Shown here piece after piece: positions 14,341 through 26,790 of a DNA stretch of 64,000 bases. Positions within the stretch are counted from its first letter, which is position 1; each line of letters starts with the position of its first letter. Where the stretch lies: NCBI RefSeq assembly GCF_958295425.1, contig NC_081149.1, positions 13,040,961-13,104,960 on the forward strand, read 5' to 3'. The DNA comes from Solea solea. Taxonomy: Eukaryota; Chordata; Actinopteri; Pleuronectiformes; Soleidae. The position numbers and the translations under genes were made by a program. The notes under the pieces are model-generated. The model saw only the letters and a list, made by a program, of their open reading frames with translations, searched no databases and was not told where the DNA came from.

Positions 14341-16439
14341 AAAAGTGAGGAGCTAGGAATGAGCCATGAGCCACTCCTGCATAAATGCTGTGAAGTTGCA
14401 AACTAGGAAAGGACATTATATTGCAGTTAATTAACTGTACTTCACTGTTGTATGAAAACAAGGCAAAGTGTGATGCTGCAGATACAGAGTGCACTTAGCC
14501 ATCACCTGCACATGACCTGCTGCAGCACGGTGTCACTCAGAATACAAACTGCTAGAACCTATTGACCTGTCGCATTTTTGCCAGAACATGTTCAATCCAC
14601 TGTCTGTGGCACACAGCCCCGCTAATCACAGACATCCGCCTCCCTCGGAATTGTTTCTTTATGTGAGGCCAAGGTGTGAAGAAAACAACATCCCACTAAC
14701 TCTGTTCTTCCGCTGTTTAATAGAGGGGACATATTAGGTTTGTAATGACAAGCTTAAAGACATCAGCAACAGGCTCGCGTCCAAAAGAACATTCAAGCTA
14801 TAACACCAGGTGCTATTTCCCGCGACTGAAATATGCATTTATCGGTGCATGTGCTGTTTATTTTAAATCAAGCCAATTTGGAGCCGGGGGCAGAACATGC
14901 AAGGAAAGGAAATGAAAACAATTGTCATATAATGTGGCAGCAAAACAATATTTGAATGGTCTTATGCATTAATGGACAAAGAACTGTCCTCAGACACATC
15001 GATGTAAAACATAAAACGGAGTTAGAGGCACACAAAGGCTGGAATATGTGATTTTATTTCTATCTATCTATTTGGAGTAAATGTCAGAGCAGTTTAGAAG
15101 AAATTAGACTTAAGCGAAGGGGAACACTGCTGGTGTTTGTTTTGTCTCAGATGCATTAGCCTGTTTAAAGAGCCCGAGATATGTTATTATAAACATAAAA
15201 GATTAGATTTCATTCGGTACAGTCTTTGTCTGAAATGTATTTTGGTCGTCCGTGCCTTCGCGGGCCACCAGAAATGATTTTTCCCATTTATGGTTCCTGA
15301 AATGTCTCCCATGCATTGACTGTCCACCATCATTAAATTATATTTTTTAAATTAAATGTAGATAGAATCAGTCAGCAGAGATCAAACCTACCAACTGTAA
15401 GTCAGCTCGAGGAATAAATAATCTCAAATGTCAAATTAATCATGTACAAATAAGAGTAGAAATAGTGATATAAATGAAAAAAACAAACATTTATTATTTT
15501 TCATACGAAATAAAATTTGGGACTGCAATTTAAATGCATTATTTTAGAAGACTGAAAAGAGATTTTTCTGAGTATATTGAACTACAGTGATTGTCTACAG
15601 TGCAGAGGGTAAATAATGTAATTACAGTCTTCCGAGTGGTTTTCTCTGATCTTCTGGTTAAACTCAGATGTGCACGACTTTGGATTTGTTGAACATTTTA
15701 CAGTTAATAAAAATAGAAATAGAAAAAAGGTCTCAGATGAATTCCCTCACTATTATATATTATTATGTCTTGGCATTCAGTAGAAAAAGTGGCGTCTGGA
15801 AGGGATTAAAAACATGCGTCAAAATAGTTCTGAAGTCATGTTGCCAAAAGCAAGAAATTGGAACTAATGTGTTGTATGCAGTAGAAAACTATACAGAAAC
15901 ATTGACTTAGAAAAAGGCATAGACTGTATGTGTTTTTGGTGTTGCTACATCGCCATTTGACTGACAATTCCTAAAAAAGGTTAGTTCACAGGCATTAAAA
16001 ATTAAAAATTAAAAATCATAACTATTAGGCTCATTAGAAGTGGGGACATCCCAAACTAAATGCTGGGACATTTACATGCAGAACAAAATGAACTGGGAGA
16101 AACTGAAGGCTGAGCAGTGGTTTAGTAATTAGTTAACGACACACAGGTGCAACTCATTAGGATGCAGCAGGTGATGTCAATATTAAGAAGTCACAGGGAG
16201 TGAGGTCGTCTCAGAGGACAAACGATGTGAGGAAACACATGATGTACAACGTTAACAAAAGAGAAACTGACACAGAGTCCAGCGGCAAAGTTGGAATCTT
16301 CCAAGTGTCTGACAGACATCCTGAAGCAGTGATAAAGGGTACATTGATTCTCCTCAGGTATTTATTTTATTTTCCTTTTTTTTTATTATTGCTGTGCAAA
16401 GAACTGTAGTTTGTAACTTTTAAATATAAACACATATCA
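14341..16439. other. intergenic, no gene seen
   Basis: AT-rich. It includes a short 'attaaaaattaaaaatt' run near 15995. No coding exon is supported. Confidence 0.45.
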
Positions 16440-16700
16440 GTAGCATACTCCATCAGCTCCACACACCTCTCTCTCTCTCTGTGTTTCTCGGTATAGCGAC
16501 GTTTCCGTTACTCTGCTGCACACAGGAAGTGATTTTTGTTGCACTAGTAAACCTATAGCGTTCACGAAAAAATTTCATACATGAATTCTACTGCCAAAAA
16601 GACCCCCGGTTGTTCAGCAGCTTGATGGATTAAATGCTTCTTGCCCTCGCCCGCACCCTGCGCTGCAGCTGTACACGCACAAACACTCCCTCAGTCAGGT
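16440..16700 (+). repeat. dispersed repeat copy 2
   Basis: Shares 'catcagctcc', 'ctctctgtgtttctcggtatag' blocks and, about 200 bases on, 'actccctcagtcaggtct' with the copy at 31967-32190. The long common block order shows that these two are the fuller copies of the family also seen at 11070 and 61185. Confidence 0.55.
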
Positions 16701-19700
16701 CTAATAGCAGAATAATAACATCAACAACCACAAAAAAGTTAAGTAACACACTGCAGTCGTTAGTGTATAAAGGAATACAAGGTGGGGTGTCTTGCCCGGA
16801 CATGTTGCCAGTCCATCACAAGCTCAGAAGAACACCCGTGTCACCTCTTGTTGTCAAAACTCACTGAGCTTGATTAATTAAGAAACACACTGTAGGATTT
16901 CAACCTTCAAATAATGTCTTCAAGATTATTTTGATAGTACATCAGGTCATAAGAGCGTCAATGGCAGTAAGACCAGGTCTGCATCACCTGCACTGGCACC
17001 ATGTAACTTGTGGTTTTGGGTCCGTGCCACAGAAAGAACTACAGCATTCTAATTTACGGCAAGTGACAATGTTACTTGAGTTGATGTCATGGAAGAGGCG
17101 GCACAAACACCGATGAGGTTTAATGAGAATGATAGAATATGCAGCTGGACCTCAACCGAGTGCGACCTGGTCCTGTTACTGTTGGATTTGTACGTTTAAA
17201 TAGTTTGTTTGTCATCTATATCTAGTGCATTTGAGCTTTCTGTGGGTCAGGCTGTCCTCTCGTCCTCTTGTCCATCCAAATACTATTATATGAGTCGGTT
17301 TGAAAACACAAGCTACATAAACTAAAGCACTATCCTTGTTTTGTTGCTTTTTCACGGTTAGTTTTTGTTTCTACTCTATTGTAATGAGTATGTGTTTGTG
17401 TACCATGTGTATAGAGTGCTATAACACAGGCTACTGTACCTGGTCTGACAACATGTTCAGACCAAATGCACATGTTACCATGTCATATATTTTACTGTTT
17501 ACCAACTGTGGGGGAACCGGAGAACAAATCCTACTTTGTTATGTTAATACTGAGGATGAAAGCGCTCCAACACTGAGGAAGGTGGTGAAAAAAACGACTT
17601 TTCCTGCACTCGTTCCAAAGTAACCAGCTACTGGAACTAACAGTTCCATAGCCTCCAACCTCAACTCTTAAGAGTAATGAGATCATGCCTCATCAATTAT
17701 CAAAACAGCACCCCGGTCAACAGCAAATTGTTTTTTAACATCATCTAATTAAGTCGATTAAAAGTCAAGTGCCCAATATTTCCTCTCTAAGCTGATGTCT
17801 CCAAAATATTACTATAACAATAAAAGCGGGGTGCCAGTGTCAAACATCTGCAAGTCGTTCCTGTGGAGTAGCACTTGTAGTAAAGCTGTCAGAGTCATTA
17901 TTAAGTTGAATTTAATTATGTTTCACAGTTTAATAGTGCAAGTGAAGCCGCAGCTGTTTTATTGTTTCTCACTGTATTCACTGAGTAAATCCAACCAAAA
18001 CTTCACATTCCCTCTACATTGCATTACAGCAATGGGCTCACTGTTTTCCGACTTTCAGGAAATGATCACGCATGCTGCGTTTTCGAGACATCGAAGGAAA
18101 TTTATATGATTGGCTGTGGCTTTAATGTGAATCTCTAATGGCATCCCCCAAGGAATAAAACAAGAGAGAATAAAAAGCACAAGACAAACCTCCAGCAGTA
18201 ACTCCAGCAGATTTTAGAGGAGCTGCAGATCTGCACGAGTGAGCTTTGCAAAGCCCAGTGCGACTGCGACTGAAATTAAGAGCAGAACAAGTTAACTGCA
18301 CCAATGGAATGAAAGGTAGTTCAGTTCTAAATTTTCCAATCAGCATTTTTCACTCTCTATCATCATAGTCAGGCCAAAAAGCAAAGGTTACAGGGTTCAG
18401 TTTGACTGACTCCAGTGTCTAGTTACATCAGGTTGATAAGCAAATCCACTAATAGCTTCTTTATGTCCACTGATGTTATTAAGCACTGGGATGAATCCAA
18501 ACCCCCATAGTCCAGCTATTGTTTTTGATTTGTAGCTTAAATTTCTGCTTCATGGAAACAGGACGTAGAATATGTCTATGTAACACAACATGTCACCATC
18601 ATTGCTGATATTACAATAGTAAGAAAATATATTCCACTATTTTCACTCCTGATGTCACAGACTAATGGATGAAGTGTTGCTCTGATGATTTTAGTCTCCA
18701 CTGAGAACAAAACATGTTGGTTCCCACTTGCTTTTGTCTCTATCAGCCGTCTTCAGGTGGCCACTGAACGCACCACAATTCACAGAATCCAAATTCAGTT
18801 AGAGAAAATAAAACGGACCATGAAATATGAAATATTTCGTCTGTAATTTGGACTTATTTCCATAAAAGTTGCATGGCACATACTCCTGTCAGATTTGGGA
18901 CCAAATCAAAGATCTGCAAATATGTAGCAGGATTGGGGAAAAAACAATTGTGTATTTTTTATTTATTTGTTCTAATGTGGCACATGCTTGCAAGCTTCTG
19001 GACCAAATTTGAAAAAGCCAAAAATCAAAAACAGACTTCTGGTTTGCCAGTGACAAGAATGACTTATTTGTCTTTGGGACATCCTCCCCTTTGGCTTTAG
19101 TTCCTGTTTGTGTGATGATCACTGTTCTGGCTGGCTGCAAGTGGCCTGAGGCAGGAGCACAGAGGCACGTAGGCCTAAAATCACAGTCAAACCTCAAGAG
19201 AAAAGCCTGGCTCCCATAGTCCATCCCACAAACTTTTCCATAATGTGAAACCATCGCTCATTCTCTCGATGTTGTCGTTGGTCCAAACCAAAGCACTGTT
19301 ACCACCCACCAAGGAACAGACAACAAAAGGACTCATGAGAGAGAACGAGAGACAAAGTGGTGGTGTCAAGTGACCCAACCTGGAAACTGCAAATTTGGTT
19401 ATTTTCCTGTAATTATAATTTGTGTAATTTCATGTATTTACGGCTTCTCTGTTCCGCACATTTGGCTCCAATAAGCTAATCTCAGACATTTTGGATAGGT
19501 GGTATGGCAGCGGCCGCTCTGCTAGTCCTTGTGTGAAGGCTAATGTAGATGTACAACCTGCCAAGACTGGTACAGGTGTTGCCTTGACTATAAACGCTCA
19601 GGGGACTTGCAAATATTAATACTGAGAGGAGAATCGAAGATCATCTTAGTGCAAAGGCAGTGGACACAGGTTTATGGTCACTTCAATGACCTTGTTGCCC

Positions 19701-20519
19701 CCACCTGAAAAACGTGGAATTTACAGTGATAATAGTGGAAGATTAAAAAATGTCAATTACAGAATAAACAGAATCGGTGTAACAAGTAAGCTATCAATTT
19801 AACATGAGTTAATTGAAAGTGTGTTAGCCCCAACCGGGAAAAAAAACTAATGTAGCGAACACTTCATCATCACATCATCACTTATAGCAGCTTGACAGAA
19901 ACAATAACACACAAACAAACAAAAACAGGAACATCCATTCAAGTGCTTGTCAAAGATAGACACTTAGACACTCCATGTACAGTATTTAACAAAGATCATA
20001 TCTATTAAAGGGTCCACATCAGCTGATTTGTTTTATAGGAGAACGCTTTAAGGTTCCATTTGGAAAACGCTGGTGGCTAAAGACACAGTTGTCTTTTATG
20101 GTGTGAATAGAATGTTGCGGCTACAGTCCAGGAGGCAAACTTAGCAAAGAAGGAGCTACTGTTTTTCCTTGGCTGGCTGCAGGAGGTGGGAGATAAATGC
20201 CTCCTCACTGCCTCCCCAAATTAAAATGAGGCTCCAAAGTTTGAAATCAAATTCTGAGAAGTGGTGTTCCCCAGAAGAGACACCAGCAGAACCTTAATAG
20301 ACAGCAGTACTCAGCAGTCATTACATTTATCTGCTTGAAAATACCAGCTGTCTGTGTTGTTTTTGTGGTGCATCAGGTTTAATTTACTGTCCCAGTATGT
20401 ATCCATGTAATCCAATTAAATTCATTTTTATTGCATCAAATTGGTGACAGCTATATGTATTTAAGGCAACTCTTGGTATAGACTTATGTTTAACCAACAT
20501 TTATGGATGGACAAGGACT
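16701..20519. other. intergenic, no gene seen
   Basis: Open frames of up to 121 codons are present (for example 18889-19254 minus) but overlap frames on the other strand and match no family I know. Nothing else is supported. Confidence 0.4.
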
Positions 20520-21640
20520 GCTGAGGTCAGGGTCATTGTTACCACACTGTTTTCTCAGCGGAAAGTTGCCAACGACCTCCTCTTGGCCTCAGATAATGGT
20601 CTGCCGCCATTGATCATAATATTCTATTACAGATACTGGAGCACAATATTTGGATCTATTGTACTGCGCTCTGCTGTTTTGAATGATACTTATTTGAAAG
20701 ATTTCCGTTTGTTCTTGTTGTTAATGCTAATGCTTCGTTGCACACAAACATTAATTATGGAGTTCCACAAGGCTTGGAGCTTGGGCCTATACTTTTTACC
20801 CTATACATGCTTAATTATTAGGAATCACAACACACATTCCTGGAGTTGAACGTCTCAAAGTCCTGGATGAGCTGCAACTTTCTACTCTGAAAATCAAAAG
20901 ACAAAACTGAAGTCTTTATACTTGGCCCTAAACACATTAGACCACAGATGACATCACCATGGCTTCCAGTTCCACTGTGAGGAACCATGGAGTTATTTTT
21001 GACCAGGATATGTCATTTGACTCACACATAAAACTAATTTCCAGAACAGCCTTCTTCCACCTGTGGAACATTTAATTAACAATTGAGAAAACGTTTTGTC
21101 CTTAACGCTGGAAAACTAGTTCATGCATTTGTTACATCTAGATTGGATTACTGCAACTCATGTTCCAACAAGTCTGTTAAAACCCTCTAGTTCATTCAAT
21201 TCTAGTTCTGACAGGAACTAGAAAGAGAGACCATATCACGTCAGTGTTAGCTTCTCTACACTGGCACTTAATAATCAGGCTCCATCATACCTAGAAGTAT
21301 ACCTATAGAACTAGTTTTTCCTTATCATCCCAACAGATCACTTTGGTCCCAAAATACAGGCTTACTTGTGGATCCCAAAGTATGTAAGAGTAGAATGGGA
21401 GGCAGAGCCTTCAGTTTCAGCCCCCAGTGTTGGTTTCGGGAGGCAGACACCCTCTCTGGACTTTAAACCTTCCTTTTAAATAAAGCTTATAGTTATGGCT
21501 GGCTCAGGAAAACCTGAATCATCTCTTAGTTATGCTGCTATAGACCTATAAATCCTGTGGTGCACTCACACTCACTCCCTCACACTATATTTATGAGGGA
21601 GGGAATGAATATGACTTTATTACATGTCATTAACCTTCTT
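20520..21640 (+). mobile_element. L2-like LINE fragment with reverse-transcriptase remnants
   Basis: Translated in pieces, the sequence follows the order of an L2-like ORF2. A 'NDLLLASDNG' segment near 20565 is followed by the reverse-transcriptase motif YGVPQG and 'LGPILFTLYML' at about 20756-20815. Then come 'GVIFDQDMSFDSHIK' near 20990-21035 and 'LDYCNS' near 21150. The terminal 'SRMGGRAFSF' and 'READTLSGL' blocks lie near 21385-21460. Frameshifts and stops separate the pieces and the catalytic YADD region is not found. The copy is long dead and 5'-truncated. Confidence 0.85.
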
Positions 21641-22029
21641 TCTCTCTCTAGTTTGTGCCTTTCCACTTTCAAGGCTATTATAATTATTATTATCATTAGC
21701 AGTAGTAGTATTGCCATCATTTTTATGCTATGATTAAAATTGATATCAGTTTAATATTTATTAACGATCTGTGCTACTGCGTGTAAATGGCATTGTAGTA
21801 CTGAATATGTCATAACTGATTCAGAACTGCCTTGTCTAAACATATAACTCTTCCCTGAGATGTCTTGCCATTTAAAAGGGAGCAACTGATGCCTAGTATT
21901 TGCTTATTGTGTGACCTAGAGTATATGGTATGTATATATAGTATATGTTTTCTATCACAGAGTTGAAAAAGAAACCCAATGTAATGGGCTTGAAATGGCA
22001 CAGCATGTGGTTCAAAATAAAAAAGAAAG
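21641..22029. other. intergenic, low-complexity 3' side of LINE
   Basis: No gene is seen. A short trinucleotide-rich tract (attatt/agtagt) lies near 21680-21715 and may belong to the LINE tail. Confidence 0.4.
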
Positions 22030-22790
22030 TACCTTTAAAGAATGTCTGTTCATATACGCTCTCCCAGGTTGTTGAGGTGTTCCTTCTTCTTGATGTTGCT
22101 GTCGCTTGGGATTGCCACATCTATCACCACTGCCCTCTTCAGCTGTTTATCAATGACCACTGTGTCCAGTTTGTCTGTCTGGATCTGGAAGTCCCATAGG
22201 ATCTTAGCTCTGTCATTCTCAACCACCTCTGTAGGCTTCTTCAGTCTCGATCATGGAACCTCCAGTCCACACTCGGCGCAGATGTTCCTGTACATTATTC
22301 CAGCCACTTTCAGATTCAGATTCAGATTCAGAAAACTTTATCTATCCCGTGGGGTAATTCAAGGGCAAAGAACAGCACATTTAAAAGGACAACCGCCTGG
22401 GGAACAAAGGTCACTCTCCTCCTCTGGGTCCTGCAGGCCGGACACTGTAGCCTGCGACCAGAAGGCAGCATCTAGAACGCAGGAAAAAGAGCGTGGGAGG
22501 GGTCTATAAGGATCCGGGCAGCCATGCCGCGAACCTGCTGTTCATAAACTGTGTAGTAGGCTGATGGGTTGACTTGGTTGTGGGGTTCCATGTACGCCTT
22601 CCCTCTGTCTCAGCAGCATCTTTACACAGCCTACACCTGGGGTTCTGCCTGGTGTAGTAGATCCCAGCCTCAACTGAACTAGAGTTTAGGGCCAGCAATT
22701 TTGCAGCAGTGATAAGAGTCTCTGTGTTGTCTTTTAGTCCTGCTTTGGTAGCCATTGGTATTGTTTACTGTTCTATAAAGGCCTGAATCC
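22030..22790 (-). mobile_element. degraded non-LTR retrotransposon, interrupted by a nested element
   Basis: The minus strand encodes the C-terminal part of a LINE protein. On the right (22570-22755) are 'AGLKDNTETLI', 'VEAGIYYTRQNPRCRLCKD' and 'AYMEPHNQV'. The CxxC there is the start of the zinc-knuckle-like motif typical of this family. On the left (22030-22300) the same protein continues with 'YRNICAECGLEVP', 'AKILWDFQIQTDKL' and 'AVVIDVAIPSDSNIKKKEH'. The two halves belong together but are split by about 270 bases of a different retroelement. A segment after the CxxC is also deleted. The exact LINE family is uncertain; the identity as a retroelement protein is firm. Confidence 0.75.
22303..22570 (-). 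mobile_element. nested LINE 3' end with TTCAGA/TCTGAA tail
   Basis: On the minus strand this segment reads 'RMLPSGRR'-like and 'RRRVTFVPQAVVLLN'-like text. It continues into 'ccccacgggatagataaagtt' and ends in four TCTGAA-type repeats, the usual 3' tail of a fish non-LTR element. It lies between the two halves of another LINE frame, so it inserted after that one. A short 'AAGT' occurs at both junctions and may be the target duplication. Only the last roughly 270 bases of the element are present. Confidence 0.65.
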
Positions 22791-22882
22791 CCTCAGCTAT
22801 CACAAAGTGGCAGAGTGACTTTGGACACTCATTCAGAAGTGGGGCCACTTCAGAGTACCTGAGCTTGGAGGAGACACAAGTC

Positions 22883-22887
22883 AATAT
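22883..22887 (+). repeat. left target-site duplication (AATAT) of solo LTR
   Basis: The 5-base AATAT directly precedes the LTR and is repeated directly after it at 23221-23225. Confidence 0.7.
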
Positions 22888-23220
22888 TGTAACTGTTCAA
22901 CCTCCTATGCAATCAGCTCATTCTCCTCACCTGTTGTTCCACGCCCCTTCTTCTCACCTGCAGCTCATTAGTTTCCCACTATTTATACCTGCTCACTATC
23001 ACCTTACCACTGCCAGACTGTCTCTCCCGCATTTTGGTTTTGTAGTCTACCCAATCTGACCTATTTCTTATTTTGATCTCAGGATTGTTGAAGCCGTTAT
23101 TTAGATTTCTTTGCCTGATTGGACCTCCGCCTGTTTTTGAGCATGTAAACTTAGCACTCCTTTGAATTGACTTCTGCCTCTGTCATGCTTTAGGGTTCTT
23201 CTCTGCCAGTAAACCTGACA
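22888..23220. mobile_element. solo LTR
   Basis: A 333-bp segment begins with TGTAAC and ends with CTGACA, so it has the TG...CA ends of a long terminal repeat. It is flanked by a perfect 5-bp direct repeat, AATAT. Its text ('cacctgttgttccac', 'ctatttatacctg', 'gccagactgtctc') resembles LTRs of fish retroelements, with a TATA-like 'tatttata' at about 22980. No second LTR or internal coding region is nearby. It is therefore most simply a solo LTR left by recombination. The superfamily is not determined. Confidence 0.7.
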
Positions 23221-23225
23221 AATAT

Positions 23226-25906
23226 AATTATTAAGATGATTATTACTCAATCACATATCCAGAAAATACAGTTTTCAAAGAAAAAATGGTCTACGGGATG
23301 AAGTATCAATTATTTAGTGTGACCTTCTCTTATACTGAGTTTGTACTACCATTTCATTTATTACACCAGGTTTATTCAAGGCATGCTTCATTATTAGACA
23401 CACATGTTGTATGAGTTATACTCATTGGTAGTTTGCTAATATATAAGACCAATTTTCAGTCAAATCACTCCAATCCAAATGCCAGTGATCACAGTATTTG
23501 ACAGATATTAAAACAGCAAAGCTGGTAGTGCACTGCACCCTTTGCACAGCACTGTATATATCAAGCACCATATCAGGCTTAAGCTATGAATATTTTTTCC
23601 AAATGTCCAGATATAGTCTTCAACATCTGCTGTGAGAATTATTCCTGTTTGAAATCTCAAATTCTGTTTTTGTACTCAGGACTGTTCCAAGATATTCCGT
23701 CTGTCAGTTCTCAGCTTTAAACCAGAGTTTGAGGTCCCTTTCTTCTCTTTCCCAGAAACAAATAAAGAGGAAAAACAAGGAGAAAGATGGGTTGTTTTCA
23801 TACCTGTGTGCGTGTGTTATCATTATCCACAATGGAGCTCTTCCAGAATTGTGGTCAATCTGTATTCTATCAGTGAATGAGAGCCTGAAGTGGTAAACAC
23901 ACTAAGCCGCCGTGGTAAGAAAATAACATCCACTGAAATTAGACAGACACTCTCTCTGTGTGTGTACGTGTGTGTGTGTGTGTGTGTGTGTGTGTTAAAC
24001 ATGCCTGGTGTGTCATTTGTCATTAACTACCTGCAGCATGTCATCATGCTGTTCTTCAGTCTTGGCGAGCTCCGCATCAGCCACTGATGATAACTGACTT
24101 GATGTTAGATGACTTTGTTAGGTTATATAACCAACACTGTCATATTATTCTAGCCAAAGAGCTGTTTTACATAAATGCTTGCCCACACACATTAATCTCT
24201 TGTTGATATCTGTCAGTCAGCAGTTTGGACTACAGTGAGAAAGTTAATCTGTCTTTGTGCCTTAGTTTTTATATCACAAACAGAGCATCAAACCCCAGAA
24301 GACAGCTATCATCACTCAAATACTGACATTGAAACTGGCATTAGGTGAACTATGGCACATGGAATAATATCAGGTGTCATCTGAGACTGAGTATGATTAA
24401 TTGTGCATCACTAGAAGGTAAAACGTGGGAATCAATAATACTTGGAACATCACTGAATAATAAGAAACCAAAAACCCACATACTGCGGCTAAACCACCCA
24501 CAACGACTTACAGAATTTAAAAGTCAAAACTATTTTTTTTAAATGAATTTTGCTTCGCTTGCCATGAAAATACAGTCACACTGTAGTAAAGTATAGTCAA
24601 GGTTTTTCTTCCTACTAGTAGGTGCAATGCCCTTTGAAATCATCAAATATCAGGGGTATATAACAAAAGTTATTACTAGTGATACTATAAAATGTAACTA
24701 ATAGTTTGAAAATATATTAAATATTTTGCATGTTTTTCTAATTTCACTGACTCAATGTGCTTTACATTACAGTTCACATTCACATCGCAATAATATGCAC
24801 AGAATCCAGAGATAACATGTAGGTTCTGTGATTGAACCAGTGACCCTCTGATTAGTGGAAACCCCCCACTGTACCTCCTAATACACATCCACACAAACAA
24901 GACTTATAAGCTTACGATAGATACACTATTTTCTAGTATAGTGAGTATAGTATAGTCAAGTCTTCTTTGTGCTGTTCATATTTATTGTAATACAATTGAT
25001 GGAAGATATTGTGCGACAATGTCAATCATCTGTGTTTGTTATACTGTGGAAGAAAACAGAAGACATCACCTGTCATTATACCTCAGTGCCTTATGTGGAA
25101 ATGTGAATGCATGCATGAGTCCCTTCCGTTGTGGGTTATGGCTGTGGAGAATGTGCAGTAACATAATAATGAATCTTCTACGGCAAATGTCGGTGTGCGT
25201 GACTTCCTCTGTGTTCTTTTTATTAGTGATACCTCTTGGATTCTCTTAGAGTTGCATTCATAATGATGATGCTGTCCGGCACTGAAGTCAACCTGAATTG
25301 TTGCTGCTTCTCACAGGTGATGAACAATGCACCAGAATGCTCCTCAAGGATAATGTAGGTGCAGACTACGTAAGGTACAAGACGGATACAAATAATACCA
25401 CTATTCTGGTGAGTTAGAAGCAGACTTGAGTAAAATGACTTGACATTTGGAATATTTAAATTTTCTCAAATATTAACAAGTTACCGTTACACTGGGTTGC
25501 GTACAAAAACCTGGCAACCAAGCAACACCAACACCACAACATTAAATTACATTTGACACTTCAAATCCCACAAAGAAAGGTAAGACAGGAAGTCAGTCGG
25601 TTTTCTATTTTAAGCTCACACTTAGAGATGGGACTTGAGTATCTATCGATATCAATCCGATAGCAGACCATTATGAACTATGAATCTGTTAACAACACAT
25701 TTGTGCTGAGTCATTTCAAAGACATAGTTTTTCAACTGTGCAGTAAATATTGTTCTCCCAAAAAGAAGACATAAACAGGCCAGACATGACATGACTCTTT
25801 TTTTTTTGTATTTTTTAATGTGGAATATCTGGAAAATCATCTTCATCTTCTATATTCATATACTGACTCGACTTGCTTGATTCTTGCAAGAATGACTTTG
25901 GAAACG
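23226..25906. other. intergenic with repeat remnants
   Basis: No gene is supported. At 23538-23560 'accctttgcacagcactgta' is the inverse of the 'acagtgctgtgcaaagg' at 30778. This suggests ends of a dispersed DNA element. A (GT)n tract lies at 23957-23995. Confidence 0.4.
23957..23995. repeat. (GT)n microsatellite
   Basis: A GT run with a single TACG interruption. Confidence 0.95.
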
Positions 25907-26790
25907 TGAAGGTTAAGACTTGAGACTGGCTTGAGACTTGAAGATTAGGACTTGAGACTTGCTTGAGACTTGAAGATTAGGACTTGAGACTTGCTTGAGA
26001 CTTGAAGGTTAAGACTTGAGACTTGCTTGAGACTTGAAGGTTAAGACTTGAGACTTGCTTGAGACTTGAAGGTTAAGACTTGCTTGAGACTTGAAGATTA
26101 AGACTTAAGACTTGCTTGAGACTTGAAGGTTAAGACTTGAGACTTGCTTGAGACTTGAAGGTTAAGACTTGCTTAAGACTTGAAGATTAAGACTTGAGAC
26201 TTGCTTGAGAATTGAAGGTTAAGACTTGAGACTTGCTTGAGACTTGAAGGTTAAGACTTGAGACTTGCTTGAGACTTGAAGATTAGGACTTGAGACTTGC
26301 TTGAGACTTGAAGGTTAAGACTTGAGACTTGCTTGAGACTTGAAGGTTAAAACTTGAGACTTCCTTGAGACTTGAAGGTTAAGACTTGAGACTTGCTTGA
26401 GACTTGAAGATTAGGACTTGAGACTTGCTTGAGACTTGAAGGTTAAGACTTGAGACTTGCTTGAGACTTGAAGGTTAAAACTTGAGACTTCCTTGAGACT
26501 TGAAGGTTAAGACTTGCTTGAGACTTGAAGATTAAGACTTGAGACTTGCTTGAGACTTGAAGGTTAAGACTTGAGACTTGCTTGAGACTTGAAGGTTAAG
26601 ACTTGAGACTTGCTTGAGACTTGAAGGTTAAGACTTGAGACTGGCTTGAGACTTGAAGGTTAAGACTTGAGACTTGCTTGAGACTTGAAGGTTAAGACTT
26701 GAGACTTGCTTGAGACTTGAAGGTTAAGACTTGAGACTTGCTTGAGACTTGAAGGTTAAGACTTGAGACTTGAAGGTTAAGATTTGAAAC
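25907..26790 (+). repeat. 32-bp minisatellite array (about 28 copies)
   Basis: The array is built from a 32-base unit that can be written as GACTTGAAGGTTAA followed by GACTTGAGACTTGCTTGA. The unit itself is made of smaller GACTTGA/GAGACTTG pieces. Variants include GATTAGG or GATTAAG in place of GGTTAAG, CTTCCTT in place of CTTGCTT, and shorter units lacking a GACTTGA piece. Two neighbouring blocks repeat at a 128-base period: GATTAGG at 26281 and 26409, and the CTTCC variant in step. Groups of four units have therefore been duplicated together. No open frame or RNA structure function is evident. Confidence 0.95.

Noticed and set aside
18889..19254. 121-codon minus-strand open frame
   Set aside because: It overlaps other frames, has no domain or splice context, and its length is within chance for this much DNA.
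22042..22509. 155-codon plus-strand open frame
   Set aside because: It is antisense to the LINE coding sequence and crosses the junction with the nested element.
25907..26790. Possible CRISPR-like array of regular repeats
   Set aside because: Repeats are directly tandem with no unique spacers, and the genome is a vertebrate. It is a minisatellite.
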